Positions 16,945 through 27,200 are shown, numbered from the stretch's first letter. The stretch: 64,000 nucleotides of DNA from Bdellovibrionales bacterium (GCA_016713885.1 JADJOF010000003.1:372001-436000); one strand, 5' to 3'. Notes: a model not told the origin generated them from the sequence alone. Numbers and translations: made by a program.

Positions 16945-17849
16945 CTCTAGATAACAGAGAAATTTCATTTGTTTGCTGGCTTCTGTTGCTGGGCTTTTTC
17001 GCAAGTCTTGAGCCAAAAGTTCGTAAAGCGTTCTCTAAATTCTTTAAAGCGCTTTTTCAGCCGAACCTCTTAGTTATTCTGTCGGCATTCACCATTTACA
17101 TATCTCTCGAAATTTTTATTCTGTCAGCCATAGGCTTTTGGTCGGTCAGTTTTCTAAAAGAGACATTGCTTTGGATTTTTCTCTCAGCTACGGCACTTTT
17201 GTTTGATCTAAACAAGAAACTTGATTCGCAATCAAACATCTTCGGCACAATAGCAAAAGACCAATTCAAGTTATCAGTAGTGATCGAATTCTTGGCAGGA
17301 ATTGGAGTCGGACCGCTGTGGCTGGAGCTTCTTCTAGTTCCGTTTGGCGCGATTCTCGGTGGGATGCTCGCGTTTTCTCAGAAGCCTGAATATACAATTC
17401 TCCGGCAACCGCTCAATTTTGTTCTCGCTCTTCTTGGAATTTGGATTTTGGCCACGGCGGGATTGAAAATTTCCGAAGCACCCACAGAGTTCTTTTCTGT
17501 CGAGACTCTTAGGTTGATATCCCTGCCATTGGTGCTAACTTTCTTTCTCTTTCCCATTCTGTATGCAACCGCTCTACTTTTTATTTATGAACAGCTCTTT
17601 GCACGAGCAAACGCTAGATTTAAAGACAATCGAGAACTACGCATCTTCCTTAAGCGAGAGTCGCTTAAGACTGGAGCTCTCCGTCTACGTCGCTCGTATT
17701 TAGTGATGAGATATCTGTCCGCTGGCATGTGGAGTTCGGAGAGTGTCGAAGATATCCAAGGCTTGCTTGATCAAGCGAAGAAGCACGGTGCTAAAAAATT
17801 CGACTTCGAAGACGTGATTTACCCAAATTCAGACGCAGAAACTCATTAA
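16941..17849 (+). CDS. Polytopic membrane protein, unknown function
   Basis: The GTG start overlaps the stop of the previous gene (GTGA). The first ~215 residues contain about six to eight hydrophobic segments: near 8-26, 38-60, 64-90, 113-147, 154-172 and 190-215. A cytoplasmic-looking, charged tail of about 85 residues follows (F-L-K-R-E-S-L-K-T-G-A-L-R-L-R-R ... I-Q-G-L-L-D-Q-A-K-K-H-G). No transporter motif is recognised. The tight overlap indicates translational coupling with the coiled-coil membrane protein, suggesting a complex. Confidence 0.6.
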   Translation: MTLDNREISFVCWLLLLGFFASLEPKVRKAFSKFFKALFQPNLLVILSAFTIYISLEIFILSAIGFWSVSFLKETLLWIFLSATALLFDLNKKLDSQSNIFGTIAKDQFKLSVVIEFLAGIGVGPLWLELLLVPFGAILGGMLAFSQKPEYTILRQPLNFVLALLGIWILATAGLKISEAPTEFFSVETLRLISLPLVLTFFLFPILYATALLFIYEQLFARANARFKDNRELRIFLKRESLKTGALRLRRSYLVMRYLSAGMWSSESVEDIQGLLDQAKKHGAKKFDFEDVIYPNSDAETH

Positions 17850-17919
17850 AATTCAATTGGCGAACCGCCTCCACCATTGTCCAGTCGTCAGAGCCCCAGT
17901 ACATAGTTAGACTGAATAA

Positions 17920-18360
17920 ATGGAATCTCCACGACCCTTGGCAAGTGTTGTCGTCCATTCACCAGAGGAATTGAGATGCGGCGATCTTCTTCTGCGCCGT
18001 CTTCATAACTGCGACTATCTGATACTTCATCATTACGGTTGCTATGCCGGACAAGACTTCTACGGTAACCACTTGGTCTTCGAACATCGGAAAGGCAGTT
18101 CACCTCGGTTAGTTACGTTTCAAGCGTTCGCCCTTAAGTACGAAGTGCTGCGTGAACCCGTGTTGAACATTGATCGAAAGGCTGCAAGAAGGCGAATGCT
18201 AAACCTCGTATCGGCGCAAATCGGTTATCAAGAGTTGCTGTTCAACTGCGAACACGCCGCCAGGTATGTTGCAGAGGGGAAATCCTACAGTTGGCAGTCT
18301 CGCTCCGGATTCGTTTTCTTAGCTGCATGCGCGTTACTCGTGGTTCTCGCTCGCGATTGA
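17920..18360 (+). CDS. LRAT-fold (NlpC/P60-like) protein with C-terminal membrane anchor
   Basis: The LRAT/NlpC-type catalytic layout is visible: G-D-L-L-L-R ... H-H-Y-G-C-Y-A-G with H37-H38, V-F-E-H around 53-56, and N-C-E-H-A-A-R-Y-V with C110 as the predicted nucleophile. Residues 129-144 form one hydrophobic segment (F-V-F-L-A-A-C-A-L-L-V-V-L-A), the usual tail of HRASLS/LRAT proteins. Family members are thiol acyltransferases or phospholipases acting at membranes; bacterial roles are mostly unknown. It sits between the two membrane proteins and the helicase-nuclease on the same strand, in the island cargo. A lipid-directed effector is an inference. Confidence 0.7.
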   Translation: MESPRPLASVVVHSPEELRCGDLLLRRLHNCDYLILHHYGCYAGQDFYGNHLVFEHRKGSSPRLVTFQAFALKYEVLREPVLNIDRKAARRRMLNLVSAQIGYQELLFNCEHAARYVAEGKSYSWQSRSGFVFLAACALLVVLARD

Positions 18361-18454
18361 GAGCAACTGGAATTGCGCCGCGTTCCGCAACAGAAACTCA
18401 CCGAGCCATACGTCCAGTCATGCCGGCGTAGTTTCCTTAAACAGCTAAAGTTTT

Positions 18455-19225
18455 ATGCCTCGAAATACCGAAAACATTTTGATGAGCAGCACTAGATTTG
18501 CAGCAAATGTAGCCGTTTACTTTCGGGATTTTCTCGAAACGAACTTTCATAAACGGAAGGCACCGAAGAGATCCATCAAAACAAGAAATGAAAAGAATTT
18601 TCTCGTTGGGATCAATCTGCGAACCTTCAACGACCTCCGCTCTCAAATTTTCAAAAACGTCTCTCAGAATTTAGTCAATCCAATCACTATTGAAAAAGGA
18701 CGCCACAAGCACGGGCTTTCTGATACCAATTGGCAAATTATCAATCGGTACTGTGAAACCATCAAAGACTCCGATCTTCAGTCGGTAGAATCTGAGCTTG
18801 AAATATTCGCTAGCGAATCATTAAAAGCTCACCCCGAGGATCTCGAGCAGGCGAAAGATGTCATTGCTGAGCGCATCACGATAGCAATAAGCCGCACGTT
18901 CTTTGAGCCTCTCAACACCTTAATTGGGCCTAGTTTAAAAGCCGCTCATTCGTTTGATGAGGAGATGATTGCAAGTATCTTCGAAGAACTTCGAAGTCTG
19001 TTTGGTGAAGCCGCGACTACGCTTGCCTCAGATTTTGTGATTGCAAATGTCGTCGAGCAAATCTCAGCGCCGCTTCGAATCTCGGGCCTAATCGGCACTC
19101 GTACAATCAAAGACAATATTAAAACGTACTTCGAAACGATTACGTCCGAAGATCTCTATTACGAACTAAATGAACTTGCAAGCAACTTGACCGATTTCGT
19201 CGATCGGAGCCACCCAATTTCATGA
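18455..19225 (+). pseudogene. N-terminal fragment of a large helicase-nuclease, cut by IS21
   Basis: 256 residues, of which the last 12 or so come from the IS21 end. The genuine part stops at 19187, within E-L-A-S-N. Deleting 19188-21701 (the IS21 copy plus one 5-bp duplicate, 2514 bp, a multiple of three) joins it in frame to C-E-I-L-D-K-Q-Q-L-Y-L and then to the helicase part downstream. The complete protein would have about 1515 residues. This N-terminal region is helical and charged (A-H-P-E-D-L-E-Q-A-K-D-V-I). I recognise no domain in it; it may be an oligomerisation or sensing module. Confidence 0.75.
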
Positions 19226-19283
19226 AACGGATCCACTCGATTTCATCAATCGGAGCCACCTAATTTCATCCAACGGATCCACT
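19192..19283. repeat. Tandem 46-bp repeats at the IS21 left end
   Basis: Two units, 19192-19237 and 19238-19283, differ at only a few positions. Each is itself two 23-bp half-units (CGATTTC...GGAGCCACC and AATTTCAT...GGATCCACT). Two related half-units lie inverted at the right end (about 21648-21696). They are presumably IstA binding sites. Confidence 0.8.
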
Positions 19284-19365
19284 TGTGATGGATCTGGCGG
19301 ATTTGATTCAGAGCATCAGCGACAACCAAAAACACGAATGCTGCGATCGCCACCGGGGGTGACTG

Positions 19366-20858
19366 ATGGCGGCGGTAAAGGTGTCGATTGCGATGCAGAA
19401 ACAGATTTTGGAGCTTCATTCCAAAGGCATAAAGTCGCGGCAGATCGCGAAGATTTTGAAGGTCGGCCGCAACACGATCCGTCGGGTCATCAAGCGTGGC
19501 GAGCTGACGGCACCTGGCGCTATTGAGCCAGATTGGTCAAAGTCGATCGACTGGGAAAGGTTCGGCTCGAAGTTTCTCGCGGCGTTCAATTGAATGTTCT
19601 GGCGCGTGAGCACGCGGGCCAAACGATCAGCTATGTGCAGTTCTGGCGACAATTTCGAAAGACGTATCCAGAACTTCCGACGGTGACGATGCGGCTAACG
19701 CATGTGCCGGGAGAGAAATGTTTCTTCGACTACAGCGAAGGCATCGACATTATTTGCCGCGAAACAGGCGAAGTGAAATCAACGTCGTTCATGTGTGGTG
19801 TCATGGCGATGAGTTCGTACGCCTATGGCGAATTCACATTCACACAAAAGCGCGAAGACCTGACCCGCTCAATGGAGAGTGCCTTTCGATACTTCGGTGG
19901 CGTCACGCCCTATGTGACAGTCGACAATCAAAAGGCTGCAGTTGACCGCGCGCATTGGTATGACCCTGACGTCAATCCGACATTTGTGGACTTTGCAAAC
20001 CACTGGGGCTTTGCCGTTGTACCCGCGCGGCCATTTCGGCCGCGCGACAAAGGCGCAAACGAATCTGCTATTGGCGTCGTACAGCGGCAGTTCTTCCAAG
20101 AGGTACGTGAGCGCAAGTTTTACTCGCTTAGCGAACTCAACATCGCCTTTCGGGAGTATCTTGAGCGGTTGAATGGCACGCTCATGAAGGACTGGGGTGT
20201 TAGTCGCCGCGAGCGGTTCGACGGCGAGCGTTCGCTTTTAAAGCCATGTCCAAGCGAGAACTGGGAGCAAAGCGAGTGGCGAAAAGCAAAAGTCCATCCG
20301 GATTGCCATATACAGGTTTTAAAAAAGAGCTACTCAGTACCATTTCAATTTGTGGGCCGCGAAGTTCGCGTGCGCATCACGGCAAGGCTCATTGAGATTT
20401 TCGATGAAGACCTCAATCCACTTGCCTCACATAGTCGTCTCCTAGGGAAAGAGGCCCATTCTACAAATTTAAGTCACTATCCGGCTGAGAAGCTGGCGCT
20501 CACGCAGTTCTCGATTCAGAGCGCGCTTCGCCAGGCTGAAGCAATTGGCGAAGAGACGCTGAAGCTCGTAACTGAACTTCTCGGCGGCGCGTTTCCACTC
20601 AAACACTTGCGTCGGGTTCAGGGAATCTTGCGGCTTCATGAATCAAAAAGAGCGACAACGGCGGGTCTCGAATATGCAGCAAAGGCGGCACTGACATATA
20701 ACCGGCTGCAGTTTCCCTACATCCAAGCGACGGCCGAGTACTTCGATAAAAATGGCGGAAGGCCGTCGCTGGTCCGTGCGGCACCAAGGCGAGATGCAAA
20801 TGATATCTACGTACATGAGCACACCCAAACAAATGAGGAGAGATTCGATGATCAATGA
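19366..20858 (+). pseudogene. istA: IS21 transposase IstA, frameshifted
   Basis: The N-terminal part from ATG 19366 carries the helix-turn-helix (I-L-E-L-H-S-K-G-I-K-S-R-Q-I-A-K-I-L-K) and ends in the wrong frame at 19593. The remainder, in the -1 frame, begins at D-W-E-(K)-V-R-L-E-V-S-R-G-V-Q-L-N-V and contains the integrase core: C-F-F-D-Y-S-E-G, V-T-V-D-N-Q-K, K-G-A-N-E-S-A. Adding one A to the AAA at 19556-19558 would rejoin them. IstA is the DDE enzyme that cuts and joins the element's ends. No canonical slippery heptamer in the correct phase was found, so programmed frameshifting is unlikely. Confidence 0.8.
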
Positions 20859-21625
20859 CCAGATAAAAACAACGGCGCACAGCTTGAGGCTGTTCGGCAT
20901 GCATGCAAACTTCGAAGCGAGAGCAAACCAGGCCGCAGGCCAGGGCTTGAGTCATCTCGAGTTTCTGCGGCTCATACTTGAAGATGAGGTCCTTCAACGA
21001 AAAGAGCGTGTTGCGAAAATGCTGACGACTCGCGCGAAGTTTAGATCGGCCGTTGAGCTTGAAGATTGGGACCAGACATTTGACCGCGGGCTTACAAAAG
21101 CAAAACTTCGCGAAATCTCAACTCATAGTTTTGTGCAATCAAACGAGAACCTCCTCATTCTCGGAAAGACCGGCGAGGGAAAAACTCATCTTGCAGTCGC
21201 CATCGGTCGCAGACTTTGCGCCGACAACATTTCCACATTGTTTATCCCGGTCAGTTTTCTTTTCGAAGAGGTTCAAGCGGCCCGAGCTTCAGGCAAGTAC
21301 CTTGGCTACATCAAACGTCTCAGCAGTATCCGCGCATTGATCTTGGATGACTTTGGGCTTCGCAACTACACGCACGACGAGGCCACTGTGCTCGTCGATC
21401 TACTCGAGGACCGACATCGTAAGGGGCTCGGTCATTGTGACGTCACAAGTCGACCCTCGCGGCTGGACGAAGCTCTTTGAAGATCCAGTCATTGCCGAGG
21501 CCATCGTCAATCGGCTCGAACACCCAAGTCAGCGACTCAATTTGAAGGGCGGAAGCTATCGCGAAAAACTTCAAACGAAGCTACCTGCGGGAAAAAGACT
21601 TGAAGCAGAACGGCTGCTCAGTTAG
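20848..21625 (+). pseudogene. istB: IS21 helper ATPase IstB, frameshifted
   Basis: The start is ATG 20848 with GAGGAGAG upstream, overlapping the end of istA. It is a DnaC-like AAA ATPase: Walker A G-K-T-G-E-G-K-T-H near the middle, Walker B A-L-I-L-D-D-F-G. The frame breaks at the GGGG of 21423-21426. With one G fewer, R-H-R-K-G would continue directly into S-V-I-V-T-S-Q-V, the sensor region, and on to the stop at 21625. IstB loads or guides IstA during transposition. Confidence 0.8.
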
Positions 21626-21781
21626 GAAGCACGTCGCTGGCGCTCCGGTGGCTCCGATTGGTGAAATTGGCCGGCTCCGTTACGCGAAATCGGACACAAC
21701 TGCGAGATTCTCGATAAGCAGCAGCTTTATCTATATCTATTCGAAATCAAATTCGGAGGGTCGGCGTATCCGCTGTTCTAC

Positions 21782-24700
21782 GTGCCAGCCGAGCTGGTAC
21801 GCGCATCTGAGGCAGCGACTGTCAGCTTTGATAATGCGATTTACATCAATAAAAAGGCAATCGATTTCATCGTCGAAAATCTCAATAAGCAAACTGACAA
21901 AAGAGGAAAAATTAAGTCGGCCGATGAGCGCATCATCCATTTGGCGGACGATGAACTTCAGTTGACCGACGTGATCGAGAACGTCTCGAACGAACTACTC
22001 AATTACTGTGAACTCGACGGATTGTTTGATCTTAAGTCCTCGCGCATTCAGAGCTTTAAATCCCATCAAGTAGCGATCTCGAATTCGTGTCATTTTGCTC
22101 TGTTCGACAAATCTGACGAGGCGCTTGTAAATGATTATGAAGAGCTGATTGGACTTCTGAATGTTGGTGGCGATCTTGGTCTGACATTTCAAAATTTGCT
22201 CGAGGCCTTTTTAACTCAAGAACCTGTAAGCGTTACGTCCGAAGTAGATCGCGAATGGGATGAAGTCGAGGTTTCGGAAAAGTTAGTCAACATCAGTCCA
22301 ATACCTCTTAATGAAGAGCAAAATCAGATCATCAGGGCTCTTAATAAAACACAATGTAAACATCTCGTTGTCCAAGGGCCACCAGGTACCGGCAAGAGTC
22401 ACACCATTACCGCTCTAGTGTTCAATGCTATCCTCGAACGAAAGAACGTACTCGTTCTTTCAGATAAAAAAGAGGCACTCGACGTTGTTGAAGACAAGAT
22501 CACCGAGACCTTGAACAACGTTCGCCTGACCGACGAATTCCAGAATCCTATTCTAAGATTGGGAAAAGCCGGAAATACTTACTCAAAGATTCTAAGTAGC
22601 GAAGCTCTCTCGGATATCAAGAATCACTTTAAAGCGGTTAGCAAAAATCGAAACTCGCTCGACCATCACGTTCAGCAGGTCACTTCGAAGCTAAAGGAAA
22701 CGATCGCTCGAGAGATATCCGAGTATTCTACAATTGAACTGAAGGAACTCGCAAAGCTAGAAGAACTAGAAAATCTAATCAAACCAGACTCTGATCATTT
22801 CGACATTGATGAGCTTCTTCGTTCAGCACCAGAATCGGTCGATGACCTAGAAAGCCTTTTTCAGTTGACCGAAGACCTTGGTGAGATCGTCAATTCAAAT
22901 GCGTCAAAAGTCACCATGCTATTGGAGCGATATCAACTAGGAAGCCTGAGTTCCACATCACTAGATTCGCTGCAAAACCTAATTGAATTCGTCGCTGAAC
23001 TAAAAGCCGCAAAAATCGATTTCGCTGCTTTGCATGCGATTGGCGGGCTCAACTTGCAAACGCTTGATCGTTTAAAAGCAATTTGCGCACAAACAAAAGA
23101 ACTTAGCAGCGGACTGTTCGGGTACTTATTCAAAGGGAAGGCCCTAGCTGAACTGCTTGCTACGTTTAGAAGTCACTTCTCTTGCCCGGAGATCGTAAAC
23201 TTAAAAGTTCAGGTAGGAACCCTCGAAAGAGTCATCCAAAATTTCGATCTCTTCAAAGCACATGTCGCCAAATCAAAGGTGCCCAAAATTTCCAGTGATA
23301 GTATTGCGACTGTCGCAATAGAAATGTCGCAAATCGATCTCGACGAACTGAAAAACGAGATTTCCGAACTAGCTAATGACCTCCAAGAAGTGGCGAGCTT
23401 TATTGCCGAATTTCCGTCTACTGCGAGTAACCTGAAAATCAAATCGCCTGAAGAACTGCTTAGTTCGTCGATTCCCGAGATTGGACAGGATTCGTTCGAT
23501 AGAATTCGAGAGTATCTTCGTTTGCGAGCTAAACTTGAATCGTCCTTCAAGTCCCTTCCGCGATACGACTATCTTCAAAGTCGGACTGCAATAGAACGCC
23601 TTTACACAGTACAGATGACTCATGTTCTAGATGAGAGAGTGATCAATTTCTCAGAAAATCAGAGCGCTAGAGCGAAGACCCTCAAGAAGATCATTTCGTC
23701 GAAGAAGCGCTTTCCTAAAGAAGAATTCGCTTATTTAAAGGAGGCCTTCCCTTGCATTATCGCGGGTATTCGCGACTACGCGGAGTACATTCCTCTTGAT
23801 GCAGGACTTTTTGATCTCGTCATTATCGACGAAGCTTCTCAAGTAAGTATCGCGCAAGCCTTACCTGCGATTCTCCGCGCAAAAAAGGTCGTGGTTTTTG
23901 GCGATAAGAGACAGTTTAGCAACATTAAATCTGCTCAAGCTAAGTCGGAAGTTAATCATCAGTATCTACATGGCATTCGATCCGCCTTTGTTGAGAACCG
24001 AACTCCTAGCGCATCTGAACTCGAAAGACTTTCAAAGTTTGATATCAAAACTTCCGTTCTCGATTTCTTCGAATACATTTCGAATTTCAACATTATGCTT
24101 AAAAAGCATTTCCGTGGTTATCGTGAGCTGATCTCTTATTCCAGCAAATACTTCTATCTGAATCGCCTTCAAGCAATTAAGATTCGTGGCAAATCCATTG
24201 AAGACACGATCGAGTTCGTTCTTATATCTCACGATGGAAAGCTTGAGAAAGTCGAGAACACAAACTCTCTTGAAGCTGATGCGATTCTAAAATATCTCGA
24301 ACGCCTTCTTATCGAAAAGACACCGCCGTCCGTAGGTATAATCACGCCGCACACCAACCAACAGAAACTCATCTACGACATGGTTGCACGCCATACAAAC
24401 TCCGAAGACTTCGCTAAGCGGCTTCGATTAAAGGTAATGACATTTGATACGTGCCAAGGGGAAGAGCGAGATATCATTCTCTATTCAATGGTAGCCAATC
24501 CCGCCGACGATAAACTCGGATATATCTTTATCAAGAGTCTGAAAGAAATCGATTTTGATGACGAAAGTAAGATTAAGGCTCAGCGCCTCAATGTCGGCTT
24601 CAGTCGCGCCAAAGAGAAAATGGTCTTCTTCGTCAGCAAGCCAATCGACCAATTCACTGGAGAGATCGGAGAAGCGCTTCGTCACTATCACAGAACTCTT

Positions 24701-25516
24701 GAGTCAGCTAAGTCTTTGCCCGACGCGAATTCCGTGGATTCGAAATCTCCCATGGAAGCAAAAGTGCTTCAGTGGATTCAGGAAACAAGTTTCTTTAAAG
24801 AGAACGCTCACGCAATCGAATTGAAAACTCAGTTCCCGATTGGGGAATATCTTAAGCAGCTTGATCCGCTTTATGACCATCCAAAGTACGTCTGCGATTT
24901 TCTTCTAACTTTTCGGGACGAAAATCGGAGCGCACATCACATTGTTGTCGAGTACGACGGATTTAAAGAACACTTCTCGAACTTGAGCCAAGTTGGTTCT
25001 TTCAACTATGGGTCGTACTACAAAGACGAAGATGTATTCCGCGAAAAAGTACTTGAGGGTTACGGGTACAAATTTCTGCGAATCAATAGATTTAACGTCA
25101 GCAAGAAGCCGATCGAGACCCTTGATCAACGGATTAGATCTTTAATCAAGAATACGCTCGTCGGAACGAATCCCGCATTCATTAAGGACCTTCAAAATAT
25201 CGTCGCGGACCTTGAAGATGGAAACCTGAAAGAGTGTTCAAAGTGCGGAAAGCTCAGAGAACTTTCGGAGTTTCAAGATTCAAAACTAATTAGTGGAACT
25301 GGAAGAGTATGCCGGTCGTGCAAACGAATACCAGCCCCTCGAAAACGAGAGCGCACCCGACCGACAGTAATTCCTACTCCAAAAGCCACTGGTACAGCCT
25401 CATCTAACGCGTGCCCAAAGTGTGGAGGGTCGATGCGGGAGCGCAGTGGTCGCTACGGAAGGTTTTTAAGCTGCAACCGGTTTCCGGCTTGCCGTGGGTC
25501 TCGAGATATTGCCTGA
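21782..25516 (+). pseudogene. SF1 helicase-nuclease, C-terminal 1244 residues (gene split by IS21)
   Basis: The frame continues upstream without a stop to the IS21 end; GTG 21782 is only the first possible start. Motor motifs: G-P-P-G-T-G-K-S-H near 200, I-D-E-A-S-Q near 680, F-G-D-K-R-Q-F, D-T-C-Q-G-E-E-R-D and F-S-R-A-K-E-K. About 480 residues of helical, coiled-coil-like sequence separate motifs I and II. Near 1040-1140 lies a Vsr/DUF559-type nuclease-like region: V-C-D-F-L, V-V-E-Y-D-G-F-K-E-H, Y-G-Y-K-F-L-R-I. Then come two Cys-rich zinc modules, the last a topoisomerase-type finger (C-P-K-C-G-G-S-M ... F-L-S-C). The architecture fits anti-phage helicase-nucleases. It may still be expressed as a fragment. 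Confidence 0.82.
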
Positions 25517-25528
25517 AGGAGAGCGCTA

Positions 25529-25945
25529 ATGACAGAAGTAGAGATGCTGTTTTTGATATGGGGAAACGGTGCTGCTTTGTCTATGGCTCTTGTTCCAGTG
25601 CGCAGGCATATTATTGAGGCGATGGCACAATCAACCTTTCCAGAGAACTATGATCCGCTCCTTTTTCCAATGAACGAAAGACTCAATAGTTCGATGAAGG
25701 CACTAGCCTATTTGTTCTTGGCAGCAAGAGAACATCGGCAGAAGAGCAGAACCATCACGCTCCTGATTTACGGACTGTACTCGTGGATTGGGGTATCCCA
25801 CACTTTGAATCTTATAATCAGATATTGCTCAATGAGCTCGTCGCTAACGCCATCTGAAAGAAAGATTTTTAATCTACTTTCGGATCAGAACTTCGACGAG
25901 CGCGCACTCAGAGAATTTGTTCGGTCGATCCCGGACGCTAAATAG
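25529..25945 (+). CDS. Small protein, unknown function
   Basis: 138 residues starting at ATG 25529 behind GAAGGAG, only 12 bp after the helicase-nuclease stop, so clearly co-transcribed. It is not recognised. There is a hydrophobic start (M-L-F-L-I-W-G-N-G-A-A-L-S-M-A-L-V-P) and a second moderately hydrophobic part (T-L-L-I-Y-G-L-Y-S-W-I-G-V); both could be membrane or buried helices. The end is charged and helical. Its conserved spacing after the helicase, if found elsewhere, would mark it as part of the same system. Confidence 0.55.
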   Translation: MTEVEMLFLIWGNGAALSMALVPVRRHIIEAMAQSTFPENYDPLLFPMNERLNSSMKALAYLFLAAREHRQKSRTITLLIYGLYSWIGVSHTLNLIIRYCSMSSSLTPSERKIFNLLSDQNFDERALREFVRSIPDAK

Positions 25946-26128
25946 TCTTTGACACTGGCTGATGAAGTAAACAGTTGTACCTTATATCTAAATTGAGTAT
26001 CCTGAAATTGTACTAACCAGTTTTTCACCTCTCGCAATTGCTTCCGTTTTATCGCCTAAATCTGGCTTCTCACTAGTTCGCTTTTCAACTTGAAGCCTCT
26101 ATTGCGCCGTTGGCGCTTGGAGGATTGC

Positions 26129-27037
26129 TTGATTGGTAAACCAACACCGTCACGGTTTCGTGGACCTGATGTTCTTCGGGTTCTTAAAGATCATGGTCAG
26201 CTTTCGATTTCGACGCTCGGAAAAATGGTCGAGCCGAAGATGCAAAAGAAAAAGCTAAGACGTGCGCTTGAGCGACTGCTCGACAAGGGATTGATCGAGC
26301 GTCGCAAATCAGGCCGCACCTACTACTTCATTTCGCAGGGCCCTGCCGCGCGAGCTGCCTGCTCCGATTTGCTCGGTGGACATCCCGACGAATTTTTGCA
26401 GCCGCTTTTGAAGCGTAGCGATTGGCATCATCAAGAACTTTGTGAGTACTGGTCTTTCATTTTGAAAAATGTCTTTCCGCAGACGAAGATTGTTCGAGAT
26501 CGAGAGATTCTATCACATGAACTCGCGACGCAAATCATGATCGCGGATCGAGATGGTTACGATCTGTTTCCGGACCTACTGCTGATCTTCTCCGCGGAGA
26601 ATCTCGAACGAACCGTAAGCGTTGCCGTCGAAATCGAACGAACTCGTAAATCGAATAAGCGTCTCATTCGAAAATTGAAGGCCTATGCGACTCAAACTCA
26701 TATCGACGGGCTACTTTACATCTGCGATTCAGGAAGATTGGCCGACACGATTCGCATGCTCTACGAGAAAGGACTGCAGGCTGGTTATCATCGCGGAAGA
26801 CACTACTCAGAATTCTATTTCCTCTTTTCCGATGCGATCGAGACCGCTGATGAGCCACTTGACCGCGTATTCAGCGCAAGCGGTCGAAGAGTAAAACTCG
26901 ACGACTGGTTACGTCCACTTCTCGATACAAAGTGGACTCTCCGACGAAACGAGATGTTCACCGAGGGGGTAATAGTACCCCCTCAATTTCAAGCTGAACT
27001 GAGCAGCCTCGAATTACGACTTCATCAATCTCTTTGA
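26129..27037 (+). CDS. Winged-helix protein resembling replication-relaxation family
   Basis: The start is placed at TTG 26129 because GGAGG lies 5 nt upstream (26119-26123); the frame is open back to a TTG at 26090. Residues ~10-75 form a winged helix (V-L-R-V-L-K-D-H-G-Q-L-S-I-S-T-L, then K-L-R-R-A-L-E-R-L-L-D-K-G-L-I-E-R-R). The middle has F-P-D-L-L-L-I-F and V-A-V-E-I-E-R-T-R-K-S, the P-D ... E-x-E spacing seen in replication-relaxation proteins and related nuclease-like folds. Such proteins go with plasmid or conjugative DNA processing. It lies just before a 110-bp palindrome, which could be its target. Confidence 0.55.
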   Translation: MIGKPTPSRFRGPDVLRVLKDHGQLSISTLGKMVEPKMQKKKLRRALERLLDKGLIERRKSGRTYYFISQGPAARAACSDLLGGHPDEFLQPLLKRSDWHHQELCEYWSFILKNVFPQTKIVRDREILSHELATQIMIADRDGYDLFPDLLLIFSAENLERTVSVAVEIERTRKSNKRLIRKLKAYATQTHIDGLLYICDSGRLADTIRMLYEKGLQAGYHRGRHYSEFYFLFSDAIETADEPLDRVFSASGRRVKLDDWLRPLLDTKWTLRRNEMFTEGVIVPPQFQAELSSLELRLHQSL

Positions 27038-27053
27038 TCACTTATCCACGGAG

Positions 27054-27163
27054 CACCCACCAGCCCATTCTCCTCTAAAGCTTTGTGACTCCTCCCAACC
27101 TACATCTAAAAGATGTTTAACGGTTGGAAGGAGTCACAAAGACAGAGAAAGGGCTGGTGGGTG
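27054..27163. repeat. Long nested inverted repeat between cargo and xis-int
   Basis: Three nested stems share one centre. The outer stem is 27054-27066 with 27151-27163 (CACCCACCAGCCC and its complement, exact). The middle stem is 27081-27100 with 27122-27141 (20 bp, one mismatch). The inner stem is ACATCT/AGATGT at 27102-27116, slightly off centre. The outer and middle stems are separated by unpaired or weakly paired pur/pyr tracts of 14 and 9 nt. There is no T tract. It lies 16 bp after the winged-helix gene and 38 bp before the excisionase gene. Possible roles: origin or nick site of the island, operator/attenuator of xis-int, or a structured RNA. Confidence 0.8.
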
Positions 27164-27200
27164 GAACTGAAGAGAGAAGGAATTAGAATGAAGGATAGGA

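Larger units (their letters stand above)
19188..21696 (+). mobile_element. IS21-family insertion sequence
   Basis: 2509 bp with istA and istB in order. Ends: TGACCGATTTCG at 19188 and the reverse complement of TGTCCGATTTCG ending at 21696 (one mismatch). The 5-bp target duplication CAACT is at 19183-19187 and 21697-21701. The left end holds tandem 46-bp repeats (19192-19283). At the right end two 23-bp half-units appear inverted. Such multiple terminal repeats are transposase-binding sites in IS21 elements. Both genes are frameshifted in this sequence. Confidence 0.9.

Noticed and set aside
19540..19600. Programmed -1 frameshift joining the two istA parts
   Set aside because: GGGAAAG resembles a slippery run, but its codon phase does not match the required X XXY YYZ reading, and other genes show similar one-base breaks. 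A plain deletion is simpler.
27054..27163. Ordinary transcription terminator after the winged-helix gene
   Set aside because: The structure is over 100 bp with three nested stems, a large central loop and no T tract.
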